Assembly: GCF_030704535.1 (NCBI RefSeq)
Contig: NC_081823.1
Location: forward strand, 6,888,501 to 6,952,500
Direction of reading: 5' to 3'
Source of the DNA: Vitis vinifera
Lineage: Eukaryota > Streptophyta > Magnoliopsida > Vitales > Vitaceae
Length of the DNA: 64,000 nucleotides
A model generated the notes under the pieces. The model ran no database searches and was not told the origin of the DNA. It worked only from the letters and a program-made list of their open reading frames with translations. The translations under genes were made by a program, and so were the position numbers. Shown here piece by piece: positions 49,604-61,519 of this stretch (the first letter of the stretch is position 1; every line of letters begins with the position of its first letter).

Positions 49604-49895
49604 GGTTATGATCAATTCTTGGGAAGTACCAAGAAAAGAAAAAAAATACTAAGAAAAATGATTTTCTAATATTTAATTGTACTATAAAAATACCAAAAAA
49701 ATAAAACATAATTAAAATTAACTAAATATTTGTGTATTTCAAAATTATTTAATCTTTATTATCAAATTGTTAGGATAAATGATATGAGTTCCAAATAGAA
49801 TGTAAAAATAATATATTATCTTTAAATCTATTTTTTATTTTCTTCTATTTTTTCTCTTCTATTCTCCTTCAAATTTTTCATAATCAAATATATCC
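49604..49895 (-). mobile_element. Tourist-like MITE, second (reversed) of an inverted pair
   Basis: Starts GGTTATGATCAATTCTTGGGAAGTA and reads like the reverse complement of the right half of the element at 61191 (agtacaaaggaaag...). It ends aatcaaatatatcc. TAA flanks both sides (49601-49603 and 49896-49898). Confidence 0.65.
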
Positions 49896-51130
49896 TAAAA
49901 GTCCTGTAGAGACACAAAGGTCTAAACCAATAGCAATATAAAAACTCTATATTTGATGTTTCAATGCACTAATTATTCAGAATGTTTATTTCAGAATGTT
50001 TATCTGAGTTGATCTCCATCTGCTGATGATCAATTAAGTCTTCGCTCACTAGCCTGATAAGAAATGAAGAAGGATCAGCAATCTAATAATCTCAGCTCCT
50101 GATCATCTGCTTCAAAGATCTCTGCAACTTTCAACTACAGATCTCAAGGTTGTTCCAGATGTCTCAGCCTTCAATTCTTCATTTTCAAATTCTAAAATCT
50201 CATTTTGCAACCTCAATCCCATAATCAGCTAAAGCACTTCTGCTTCAATCTACCTCGAACTTAATCAACTTTAGATCTTCTTTAACTACTGAAACAAACA
50301 GAAGCTTCTTTAAATTTGGGATAGAGCTTTCACGCATTCTTCCATGGCTGATCCGCAACCAAGGTTCAACATCTCAGTGAAACTAATCTCCAATGAGTAT
50401 CTACAGGCATATATACTGTAAGATTGTTGAGATCGAGATAGAACAATTGGTATCTGGCACCTTGTTGGGGCTTGAAAAACTGGCAGTGTGTGCAGAAGAT
50501 TATGCTGCCTGCTGTTGCACCAAAGCACCTGGCCATGGCGATTTTGTATGGGGAATTGCTACCACATGGCATGGTGTGTATCCCCAGGGAGTGTCTACAA
50601 CCTAATGCCAAGCACATGGTGCATTCATGTGCCCGAATCTTTTGGCCTCTCTAAAACTTCTTTATTTTGTTGCAATTTGACCTTTATCTTTTGTCCTTCC
50701 ACAACGAAAGTCTAAATCAGTCTTATTATGCTAGGATGTTAGAGGTGAGCTACCTGCAAAGCTTTCAGAGGTTGAACTCCTAGCAATTGAAAAAAGTGAA
50801 GAGCTTTTGCCATTGTAATTTTCTATATTCTTTAATTGGTAGACTTTTTATACACTCCATGAATATAAGGATCATATTGATTATCGAATCATATAAAAAT
50901 ATAAAAATCTCTTATCGTTTTCTTTATTTATGTTTGTATGTGTGATTGCATTAACATTTTTCTACTCTCAAAGCAACTACAAGGTTGTTTATAAAGAATT
51001 GTGTTAAGTAAGCTAATAAGTCGGCAAGAATTTATTTGGATGCACAACAAATTTAACAAACTATAGTCAAAATATAAGAGTATTGTTGTAAATTAATTCT
51101 CTCATCAATTAGCTAAAATGATAATAAATT

Positions 51131-51500
51131 TGTAATATCTTATATCAAATAGGAGAAAAAGTTTTTAAAACTATATAAGTATGAACTCTTTTTAACCTTG
51201 TAAATGCATCTTAAAGTCATGAGGGTTCCTTTAGGCTTAGAACAAACAATATCTACGTAGTTGGATATGAGTTATCCCAATGGTAATAGAGTCAATTCCG
51301 CACTTCAATGTGAGGGTTTATTTGACCTCGTGAGGTGTGTTTGTCTGTTTAATTTTGTAATCCCATGAAACACAATGAAAACGTTATGTTTGTATGAAGG
51401 GGGTATTTGTAATATCTCACGTATCTCCAGAGATATAATGAGGACGTTGTGTTTATATGAGAGAAGTATTTATAATATCTTACATCAAATTGAAATTACG
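51131..51500 (+). mobile_element. TRIM-like LTR relic
   Basis: First LTR-like block 51131-51279 (TGTAATATC...CCCA), then a degenerate tRNA-Met primer-binding site TGGTAATAGAGTC (51281-51293). A short non-coding interior with gtaatcccatgaaacac follows, then a second repeat start TGTAATATC at 51418. A further TATAATATC at 51471 suggests an additional truncated LTR. It is the same general family as 53709. Confidence 0.6.
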
Positions 51501-52046
51501 TGAATTCTTATGTAACATTTTATTTTAAAAATGATTATTTTTTCAATACTTAAGAACACACCATAAAAATAATTTATAATAATTGGTTTTTTTAAATGAA
51601 ATAAAATATATCATAATCTTAGTAAGTGTTTGATAAATTAACTTAATAATTTAAAGTGACTTAATAACTTATTTAAGTCATTGAATAAATTATGTTTGGT
51701 ATAATAACTTAATAATATAACTTAAAAGTAAAATATAACTTAACTTATTATTAAGTTCACATCTTCATTTTATATTTTTACTTTCATTTACCTTAATTAC
51801 TACCTTAAGTCATTAACTTAAGTATAATTTCATTTAAAATCAACTTAAATTACTAAGTAATAAATATTAAGTTTTATTAAACATCCCCTTAATTTTAGAC
51901 TGAAAATATAAAAACAAATGTCCCATTTTTTCAATTTTTTCTCCTTTCGCAATTTTTTTTATTATTAATATTTTCTCAAAACAACCCACAACCCTAAAAA
52001 TTAAAATTGAAAAATATATTCACAAAACAAGTTATTAAAAACGTGC

Positions 52047-52080
<34 letters not shown>

Positions 52081-53708
52081 TAATTAAACTTCATGATGAG
52101 AAAGTGAGGGTATCAACTTCGGATCATGAAAATAATTCCAGGGTGTTGAGCAGAGTGATATCAATCCCAAATTCTAGATGAATCATATTCCAGACTTCCA
52201 ACACCGGCCGTGTGATAAAAGCATACACGATATCAGAGAGTTGACTTCAAAACTAACTCCTTCACAATAAATACAAAAATTAATGTTTGAGAGCATATTC
52301 TAATTTACATTTTTATTTTTTAAAACGTAACGTATTAAAGCTCAGATGTTTTATAATGCAAGTTACCATTAGATCCCGCCGACCTCGACTCCAGCCTTAT
52401 TAATTGACTCAGGGGGCTTGATTATTTTTTTTATTTTTTATTTCCATGATTTATTATTTTTATATTAATTTTTAATTTAGATATTATGAGTTATAAAGGG
52501 TGTTAGAAAAAAAAAAAGTGAAAATTTTCTCAATTTTCTACATGCAACTTTTAAATAATTTTTTTTTAATGTCAAAATTTGGAACTCCAAAAACATTGAA
52601 GGACAATGAGAAAATTGAGTAATGTAACATCAAATTAGAGTTTATTTAATAATAATTTAAATTAATATTAAAATATTATAAAAACATTGAAAGAAAAATG
52701 AAATAAAAATAGTTATAGTATTTCTTCCGATCATTTATTTATAGTGTTTTTTGAAGAAATATTTCATAAGTGATTATTTTAAAAACACTTTCAAATACAA
52801 CATTTTCGTTAAAAATACTTCTAATAAAAATATGATGAAACCACAGTAAATGATAACAAAAATTTACATTTAATGCATATTAATCACTTGTATCACATAC
52901 ATGTAAAAAGTTATAAAAAATAAAAAAGAGTGGTAAAAATGGTAGAGAGCTTATGATACCATTCATGGTTACTATTTAATCAAGGTTAATTGAGTTTGAT
53001 ACGTGACCAAAATTTGTGATCTCAATCCAACGATTGAAATGTAAATGTTAAATTACAGATTACTCCACATTTTAGAATATGATTGAAGAAAATGAGGCAA
53101 GAAACCAGTAGTATCATGACATTTGGCATGTCTTCATTTGATAAATTCCCTTAATATTTTGCATTACGTATCGAATAATAAATGTAGGTGGAGACATTAA
53201 TAATTATTATTGAATGCTACTTAACTTGCATTACATACACATTTGACTGAAAATTAATTAATTGTCAACTTAGTGGTGAGAATTCTCTCTTCCACCTTAA
53301 GTTTAGGACCATGTACGTTTAATGTCCATTTCCTTCAATGTGAATTTCATTTCTTTAATGCCGCCTGGCCTTTGCTTCATCCCCACCTAATGCCCAATTT
53401 CTTCAATTCTTTTTGCTGATGGGGCACTCCATCCTAGTTAAAGTATTTTTTCTTTATTTAGAAATTTCATGTTCATGGAAAATCTTGAGGTTTTAAAAAA
53501 TGGAAGTCTTAAAATTTATTTAGGGCTCCTTTGAGATTAATGGTTCTAAAATTAAGTATGTAACATAAGTAATTATTTAATTATGCAAATCAAATCCCAA
53601 ATTTACATAAATTATAATAGTTAAGGATTTTAAAATGATATAATTTTCACAATTCCATTATTGAAAAAATACATTTTTAATCCATGGAGAATCCTTGTAT
53701 GGATCAAA

Positions 53709-54035
53709 TGTGATATCTCGCACCAGATAGAGGGGAAAATTCCTGACACTTTGGACTCATCTTAATTATGTACATGCGTTTTAAAACCATGAGAGCCCCT
53801 TGGACCCACAACAAACAATATTCACATGATTAAGTATCAATCATTACAAAATGGTATCAGAACTGATCCCCAACCCCAATGTAAGGATTTGTTTGACTAT
53901 GTAAGATATATTTGTCTATTTGATCCTGTAATCCCATGAGACATGGGAAGAAAGTTCTTGACACTATATATGTATGAGTTCCTTTTAATTATGTAAACGT
54001 GTTTTAAAGCCATGAAGGCCGCTTTAGACCAAAAA
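53709..54035 (+). mobile_element. TRIM-like LTR relic with primer-binding site
   Basis: LTR 53709-53848 runs from TGTGATATC to TTACA. It is followed by TGGTATCAGAACTG (53852-53865), close to the tRNA-iMet complement TGGTATCAGAGC. A short interior follows with gtaatcccatgagacatggg. A 5'-truncated second LTR (about 53945-54035) repeats ttcttgacac, taattatgta, cgtgttttaaagccatga. There is no coding capacity. Confidence 0.7.
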
Positions 54036-54495
54036 TTGTATTTCTCTCCCTTAACTCTTCTATCCTTTAGTTTTCTCTTATGCATATTATTGATGGAATA
54101 CAATGTTTATTTTATAAGGTGGAGAGTGACCAATTTCCCAAAAACTAGCTAATGGATATGATTTTAGCTTTATTATATATTAAAACATAATATTTAATTT
54201 AACTGAGCTCTTTAACAATAATTACATTTTGAAAAAAATATAACCAAATTCTCAATCCATTTCAATAAAATATGATCTTAATTTTTAGAAAAGAAATTAT
54301 ATATTAAGGCTCTAAAAAAAAAATTAAATGGAAGAAGCTGTCCATTGTACCAGCCCAAGAAAATAAAAATTAGGAGGGGCTTGACGTAGAACTAAACCCT
54401 AGACTTCCACCACACTCCATGCAGCAGCACGCCCAAGAGCTCTTATGTTCTCCTTTTACCACATTTTCCGCGTCAACTCCTCTATGTATTCCCCC

Positions 54496-54501
54496 TATAA
54501 A
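54496..54501 (+). promoter_or_regulatory. TATA box of the first STIG1-like gene
   Basis: TATAAA in cccctataaaccc, 106 bases upstream of the ATG at 54607. The following leader is C-rich and CT-rich, as in many plant genes. Confidence 0.6.
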
Positions 54502-54606
54502 CCCTAAGCCCCTCACCTCTCATTTCCACCCAAGAAAAACACCCAGAAAATAAAAATAAAAAACCCATTGTCACCCTCTTCTTCTTCTTCTCCATCCTCC
54601 CTAACC

Positions 54607-55068
54607 ATGAAGATTATGAAAATAATCTTCATGATAGCCATAACCATGGCCGTGGTCATCTCTCTCAGCATGACAAACATCTCAGAAAAAGAAAAAGACT
54701 CCCCTCCACTCCACCGCACGGACGATAGCGGTACTTCATCGAGAGTCCTAGAAATGCCCTCCAAGCGGGCGAGTCGCTTCCTGGCGGAGCAGGCGAACCC
54801 TAGAGCAGCCGACCAGTGCAAGAAAGACAATGAAGTTTGCGACACTAGCCATGGCACAAACTCCACATGTTGCAGCAACAAATGCGTCTATTTGCAGACG
54901 GATAAGAAATACTGCGGGACATGCAAGAACAAGTGCAAGTATACCCAGTCATGTTGCAGAGGACAGTGCGTGTATCTATTCATGGACAAGAGGCATTGTG
55001 GGAAATGCAACAATCGATGCAAGAAAGGAGGCGACTGTATATTTGGAATGTGCAACTATGGCTCCTAA
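54607..55068 (+). CDS. STIG1-like secreted cysteine-rich protein
   Basis: Single-exon gene, 153 aa. Residues 1 to about 25 are a hydrophobic signal peptide ([20 protein letters not shown]), so the product enters the secretory pathway. A polar, variable stretch follows, then the SRFLAEQ motif (about 57-63) and a Stig1 domain from C71 to the end with 16 cysteines, including two CC pairs (TCCSNKC and SCCRGQC), repeats of the CGxC...C type (YCGTC, HCGKC) and the closing MCNYGS. Family members known from stigma secretions and the Arabidopsis GRI peptide are apoplastic; which role applies here cannot be told from sequence. The ATG was chosen over an upstream in-frame TTG because it begins the signal peptide. 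A poly(A) signal follows 55 bases after the stop. Confidence 0.93.
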   Translation: MKIMKIIFMIAITMAVVISLSMTNISEKEKDSPPLHRTDDSGTSSRVLEMPSKRASRFLAEQANPRAADQCKKDNEVCDTSHGTNSTCCSNKCVYLQTDKKYCGTCKNKCKYTQSCCRGQCVYLFMDKRHCGKCNNRCKKGGDCIFGMCNYGS

Positions 55069-55122
55069 GGCTCATGTCCACTGCTTGAGTTGATATCGAG
55101 GTTCATCATTTATTCTTAATAC

Positions 55123-55128
55123 AATAAA
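55123..55128 (+). terminator. Poly(A) signal of the first STIG1-like gene
   Basis: AATAAA in acaataaagcc, 55 bases after the stop codon. Confidence 0.6.
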
Positions 55129-55392
55129 GCCACCTTTTAGTGGTTCTCATCAATATTACAGCTGATATATATACATTTATAAATATATCATCCTCAAGGG
55201 TTTGATATTTGAATGTACCGCCAATATCATGAACTTCAAGTGATATGAGTATGAATGCTTTGTTATGATTAGCTTGCATTTGTTAGGGTTACAAAGATTT
55301 GTACTTGATAATCAATATAAGATACGTCACTACAATTTGGTTGTTTGGTCATTGCTGCAAGGAGTAAATTAAGGCTCTATTTGATTCCTTAA

Positions 55393-55719
55393 AGCTATGT
55401 TTAGTTGGTGAAAAATTTAAAGAAAAATGTGAATGAAAGAAAATAAAGAAGAAAAGTAGAAGAAAATGAAAAGCGAAGAAAAATAAAAGATAAATTTAAT
55501 CTCAATAAATTATTATTATTATTTTTTTATGTTTTTTCAAACTTATTTTATCTACTTTCCTTTGTTATATAAATATTAAATAATTTTAAAATATATAAAA
55601 TTTTGAAAATTTTCAATTATATTTTATTTTCTTTTGTATTTTTTATTGTGAAACCAAACATCAGAAAGTTATTTTCTTTAACATTTTTTTCTTAATATTT
55701 TCTAGGAACCAAACATAGC
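55393..55719 (+). mobile_element. Tourist-like MITE, first of a second inverted pair
   Basis: Starts AGCTATGTTTAGTTGG and ends ggaaccaaacatagca. The interior has the same gaaagaaaa...attattttctt layout as 61191-61516. It is followed at once by a reversed partial copy. Confidence 0.65.
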
Positions 55720-55721
55720 AG

Positions 55722-55957
55722 AAAAATATTTAAAAAAGGAAAAAAAATGTCAAAGAAAATGATTTTCTTATATTTAATTTCATTATAAGAAATACGAAAA
55801 AAATAAAATATAGATAAAATTAGTTATAATTTATATATTTAAAAATTATTTAATATTTATATAATAGAGGAAAGTAATTGAAATGAGTTTGAAAGAACAT
55901 ATAAAAATAATTTATTAAAAATTTTCTCACTCTATTTTTTTCCTCAAATTTTGAGAG
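55722..55957 (-). mobile_element. Tourist-like MITE, reversed and truncated
   Basis: Begins agaaaaatatttaaaaaagg and continues with gtcaaagaaaatgattttctt, matching the reverse complement of the right part of the 61191 element. It ends near cctcaaattttgagag without a clear terminal repeat. Confidence 0.5.
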
Positions 55958-58900
55958 TTTTATTATTATTATTTTTCCAAAACAACATGTCAATTAAAAA
56001 AAAAAAAAAAAGTCATTCGTTTATAGTCCATTGTAAAGTAAGTTTAACTTTGCAAAAATTCCTCAAATTTGACATTTTGTTTATCGGAAAAGGCCCGTAT
56101 GAGAATACATTATGCAGAAGTATATTATTTTGTTGAAATATTATACTTATCCTTTTTTTTTTAATTGTATTTTTATCATAAATTGGTTATTAATTACTCA
56201 CTAGTTTGGTTAAAGTATCTAAAAAAGAAGCTAAATGATACAAAAGGGTCTTTAAGCATAGGTACCTAGTTAGGGCTGCATCGTCAACGTTCTTAATTGT
56301 GTATGACCCCTAGACTACTAGGTTGATTGTTTAACAGACAAGCAACGTGCCATGGTGAGTAGTAAACTAACCATTGGTTGCTATTTTCGCAAGCAAATGC
56401 TGGCCGGTGGTGAACTTCCCTTTACTTGAAAATGTTATAACCTCAAGGTCAAGGGGTATAAGGGAGGGAATTGCACCATTCCCGCATACGTTGAAGCAAA
56501 AAAGCACTTGAATTTGCCACGAAAGTCGCATAGAGTCACATGCCAGTCTCTATCTCCTAAAATACCCAACATTGATTTCCCAACAAAGATGGCGGATTCA
56601 CGTGTAGTGTCACAAGTGCTACATATGCTAGCTATATACAATTCTAAGGATACAACTCAAGTCCAGCCATTGAGGTGGCCCGCATGCAATTCGCAGGGTC
56701 ATCATCACCCTAAAAACACTGAAGATTTACCATCGTCAGGTGATTCTAAATCGGCGAATATACAGGAGTTCTTTCCCAGAAAATAAAAATAAAAATGATC
56801 AGATGATCCTCAACCATGGCAGTTTGGTTATGTAAATTAAGTTTAAGCATAGGAAGTTGAGGATGGGTCACAATGTTAAGTGCCCATTTTTCATGTAGCC
56901 TCATCCTGGGATTGCTTGCAATCAACTTAATCATAAGCGAGGCTGTTGATGAATGGATTAAGGATGATAATTTTGATATGATACGATAAAATGAGTACTT
57001 CATCGAAAACAGCACAAATTTTAGTGGGTTTAGTTAAATATATGGTCATATTCATATTATAATATGTCAATTTGTATAATTCATTTAATAAATATATTGT
57101 GTTCGTATCTGATTATCGAACTCATATACATATTTAGTCTATTACTTAATTTTGTCAAAATGAATCATTTACAATTTTTTTAACCTATTTATTTAACCGT
57201 GTCTAATTAGTTTATTAGTGACTCGTTTAACCCATATAAACTTATTAATTTATATATTTAAATATTTTAAAAAAATCTTTTACCTATAAACATTATATAA
57301 TTAAAAATTCAAATAACTAATTATAATTTTATATATTTCATTATAAAGACTAAAAAAATTTATAATTAAAGCATCAAATAAAATAATAAATAAGAGTGAA
57401 ATTAAAATTTTAATTTAATTTTTATATTATAAATGTATTATGATTAAATTAAGTAAAATTGTAAAAAAAAAAAAAAACTTAAAGTTAAGATAAATAAAAA
57501 ATATTTAAAAATAACATATTTATAAATTTTAAATTTTAAATGGGTTAAACAAATTATAATTATATTAACAAATTTAATGAATTAAAATTGTGTTAACAAG
57601 TTAGAATTATACTAATGGGTTACACATATTGAATTGTACAAGATCCTACTTATTAAACTAGTTAAATGGGATGTGTAGTGTATTATCCATAAGATAAATG
57701 GGTCATGTTTGTGTTAGATCAATCATTCTGATATGATTATTATACAAGATCGCATTTGGGTTGAGTAAATTTTCATTATTTCTTACTTCATCGATAAGAC
57801 ACTAACCGGACTTGATACCAGATGTTGTCATCCCTATAATGAATACAGATTTAAGGAATTGGGACGAGACTACATTCCAAAAAGCCATATCTTTAAACTT
57901 GTTGTAGCCATAACTTATTGCGTTGGAAGAGTGTTGTGTAAAGGAACCTATCTCGATCCGGCATTGCAAAGGAATATTAAGAACTTTGTGTGGCATATAT
58001 TGAAGTTCATTGCGTAGACCTCATGCCTTGCGTCTATGTGTGCCTTCAGGCGAAGCTCACTCAGTGGGCTTTTGGAGGGCCAAACTTAGAAATTCAAACT
58101 TTTGTTGCGTTTGTGCCTATCTTTGTGATCACTTCATTTGTGATCTTGATTCAATACATACTTCCCAATCAAGTATGAAAAATATGGGAGATGGGAAATA
58201 TTGATCTTTCAATGGGGCCGTTTTCAAAAGATAGCAAGAAAAGGATTATTTTTAACCATAGATGTTATGAACTGCTTAAAAATTGAATAAGTAATATATC
58301 TTAGAAGATGTTGGATCCAAAAATATGTCATACAAATTTTAATTTTTTTATATATGACAGGATATGAATGCTCAAATCAATGTGTACATTTTCCCAAACC
58401 ATTTATCGTTAAGTACCTCATAAAAAATTCCTCAAATTCTTGGAAAGACTATAAAAATAATATGAAAAATAAGATTAAAGATGCAAATGTTCTTCGAAGA
58501 TGTCATCATCCATGACTAAATTGAAGAAATGAAAGAGAATAAGGGACTAGGTGGAAAAAGCCAAGCAGCAACGCTCCAAGGCCAACCTAACAGAGGAAAA
58601 GCCCATTTCAAATGAAAACAATATGTCCAAAATACATAACTCCAAGCCAAAACAAGGTTTAGAACCTTGATAAAAAAAATGGCTTAATTTGTGGGAAGTT
58701 TGAGCAACACACCACATAATGCTACCATAAAAAGAAGAGTGAGGGTCCATCCTTAAAGCAAATTTGGTGCAGATAGAGATGATAACTGTCATGGTCTCTT
58801 TTGAAGGGATCATGGTCACTAATGTGAATGATTCACTGGTAAATACTAGGACTACTAGGCACATTTACAACAGTGGCTCCTAAATTATGGTAAGAAATAA

Positions 58901-59619
58901 GGTAAGGAATATGTATTCAAAAACACTTTTAAGATTAAAAACGTATTTTAAAAATATTGTCAAATAGATTCTTAATAGATGATTCTCTAAAAAACATTTA
59001 TAAAGAAAAATGTTTTCACTAAAAGTACTTCAAAGAGAAACTATTATATATATCAAACACGCTTATATAACCTCAAATGAGGGTAGAACTGTTTCAAGGA
59101 CATTATCTTATCATGCCTCACCCTAAAGCCTATATCCATATTTCATTGGTTTCAAATTAAAATTTTGTATTTATTTATATGTTCATTCCTCTCTCCTTAA
59201 TTCTATTATTTTCTTGACACATTTGGAACCAAACATTTATCGTAACTTTTCCATTCCAACGATGGAAAACTTGTAAGATCAAAGGACCTCTTCAATGCTT
59301 AATTGAATAAGTAACACTTGAAAGAGAAAATGGATTGTGCACTGCACAAAGAGAGTGCTTAGATTTTGATGGTCCTCCAAAACTTTTATTGGGAAAATAG
59401 AAGTAAATATCAAGTATTTTCATTAAATAGCCAATATCCCAATTGAAATGTGCTTTGGCCCTTTAATTCAAGTACCCTTCCTATTCACATTTTGCTTTTT
59501 TTTTTTTTTTTTCTAAGTTATTTGTAGATTCAAGAAGTCTAAAAATAATTTAAGCAACTTAACCTAGGCAAAAACTAAACAAACAAGAAACAAGACAAAT
59601 TGGAAAATGATACTTATCA

Positions 59620-60890
59620 AATTATTTGGTTGAGATGTGATAAAGCATTGTTCTTAAAGTATATTCACCTTCCTCATAGTGCAATAAGGAACTGATGTCC
59701 TACCTCTAGGATTCAACAACTAAAGAAACCTCATCTTAGGCACACACCATTGACAAGGTATAGTATAACTCATAAGACTTAGAATATAATTCCTCTAAAT
59801 ACTTGGTGTGTTAAAAAAGAAGATGAAGGCTACAACATTGGAGTGTGAGAGCACTCGTATAAAGGCTGAACAACTAGAACAAAAATAAATAAATAAAAAT
59901 TCAAAGCATGTTTTGAAATTTAGACTTGTAAAAAGTTGTTGAACATGCATTTGCGAGGGGTCCCGGCCCCTCGAGCAGGATTCTTGCAGATATAATGCAC
60001 ATTAAAGGTTTTCGGCTCAAGCTACTTGAATTCTCATTAGAATGGGCTTGTACCTCTTGGCCATGCACATGAGACTCCTTTTACCTCTTCACAAGTCCGT
60101 GGGGCTAACAAAGTAAGATACAACATAAACCCATAAAAATAATTCATCACTTTTTAATGTGGGATTGTCATTTTTTATATTTCACTTAAAACCAAACAAA
60201 AACTCACATTCTTCCAACAATTTTCTAGAAAGTGTATGACAGAAGAAGGAATGATTGGAGGAAAACTAGAATTTAATGCATCAATACCAATACCCATAGG
60301 TTATGAACCAATCTTAAGATAAATAAGTATTAAGTCATAGAAAACTAATGAAAAATAAATGTTTATAAACCAATATTTCTTTATGTAATTCAAGGCCCCA
60401 ATTTGTGATGTTACTCTTGTTTAGCCTTTACTTTAAGACTACAACTTTTAAGCCTTATAACTATTTAGGAGAGTCTCATGACCCTATTGGGAATCCTCTT
60501 AGTCTTTTACTTCACTACTATTAGCCTACATTAATTACTCTATCCTCTCTTTCATTCTACCACTACAACCCTATTGGTGATTGTTTAACAACCACCGATC
60601 TTGTGTTTATCCTTGTCACTAAACCACTATTATAACATCATAACACTATTGTTTTCTATTTATAATTTGTTCATCCTTTCTTTTGAAGGAATTCCTTTAT
60701 GTTCAAGTTGTACTATTCCTTGCCAACGGTGTGCACCAAAAGCAAGGCCTTTGGTTGTTGAATCCTAAAGGTTGATCGCTAGTTCCCTTCTACATTGTGT
60801 TTTGATATCCGAAGAGGATGAATCTACTTTAAGGACAATATTATCATACCTCAACCAAATCCGGTAAATACCTAATTCAAATTTCTTTTT
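59620..60890. mobile_element. Candidate DNA element with inverted repeats of about 190 bases
   Basis: The segment at about 59620-59810 reads, in reverse complement, like 60690-60890. Shared words are aggattcaacaac, cacaccattgacaaggtat/cacaccgttggcaaggaat, and ttcttaaagtatattcacc/ccttaaagtagattcatcc. About 900 bases of AT-rich non-coding DNA lie between. A partial direct copy of the outer end (caaggacattatcttatcatgcc) is at about 59097. No target-site duplication or transposase was found. It may be a Foldback or Mutator-derived non-autonomous element. Confidence 0.5.
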
Positions 60891-61190
60891 CTATGTATTT
60901 GTTTTAAGCTTGGTCATTTCGACCTTTACTCCCATTATTTAAGACCTAATTTTTTATAATACGTTCAAAGCATGTGTTTTGATGGTGCTTGGATAAATTA
61001 ATTGGGCACGTGTAAGCTCTCATAACTTTCAAGTTTCAACTCATTTTGTTGGTAAAGTTAATGGAGAATTAAGAATGTGGAAAATTTCTATTTAATAATA
61101 ATTGCCCACCACTAACCAGTAACACGTCACCGCTTGTATCCCAGTAAAGTGGTATGATGCCGATTTTTAGTTATGATATGTGGACTTTTA

Positions 61191-61516
61191 GGCTATGTTT
61201 GGTTCCCGGAAAATTTGAGGGAAAATGCGAGGGAAAGAAAATACAAAGGAAAAGTAGAAGGAAAGAAAAAGTGAAGGAAAATAAAAAAATAGATTAAAAT
61301 TTGATAAATTATTTTTTTTGTTACTTCAAACTCATTTTATTTATTTTAACTCATCAATATAAAGATTAAATAATTTAAAAATACATAAGTTTTTAATTAG
61401 TTTTAATTATATTTGATTTTCTTTTATATTTTTCATAGGACAACCAAACATGAGAAAATCATTTTCCTTAGCATTTTTTTTCTTTCCTTTGTACTTTCCG
61501 GGAACCAAACATAGCC
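61191..61516 (+). mobile_element. Tourist-like MITE with perfect terminal inverted repeats
   Basis: Both ends carry the same 22-base inverted repeat starting GGCTATGTTTGGTTCC. The trinucleotide TTA flanks the element on both sides (61188-61190 and 61517-61519). The length is 326 bases with an AT-rich non-coding interior. The TIR start and TWA duplication fit PIF/Harbinger. The perfect TIR suggests it is the youngest copy of its family in the window. Confidence 0.85.
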
Positions 61517-61519
61517 TTA

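Larger units (their letters stand above)
47081..54400. other. AT-rich intergenic region rich in MITEs and TRIM relics
   Basis: No gene is supported. Contents: a 33-base direct repeat (47452-47511), three Tourist-like MITEs (48856-49164, 49296-49600, 49604-49895), a less AT-rich stretch at 50340-50720 with overlapping short frames on both strands but no recognised domain, two TRIM-like relics (51131-51500 and 53709-54035), and an AAT microsatellite (52047-52078). Confidence 0.55.
55130..61190. other. Intergenic region between the first STIG1-like gene and the 61-kb MITE
   Basis: No gene is supported. It contains an inverted pair of Tourist-like MITEs (55393-55719 and 55722-55957), a very AT-rich block (57000-57760), a weakly supported minus-strand frame at 58547-58864 without recognisable domain, and an element with long inverted repeats (59620-60890). 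A small inverted repeat gagggg-tcccgg-cccctc is at about 59956-59973. Confidence 0.5.

Noticed and set aside
58547..58864. 105-codon minus-strand frame
   Set aside because: No recognisable domain or conserved motif, and no upstream promoter or splice signals; likely chance or unidentified repeat.
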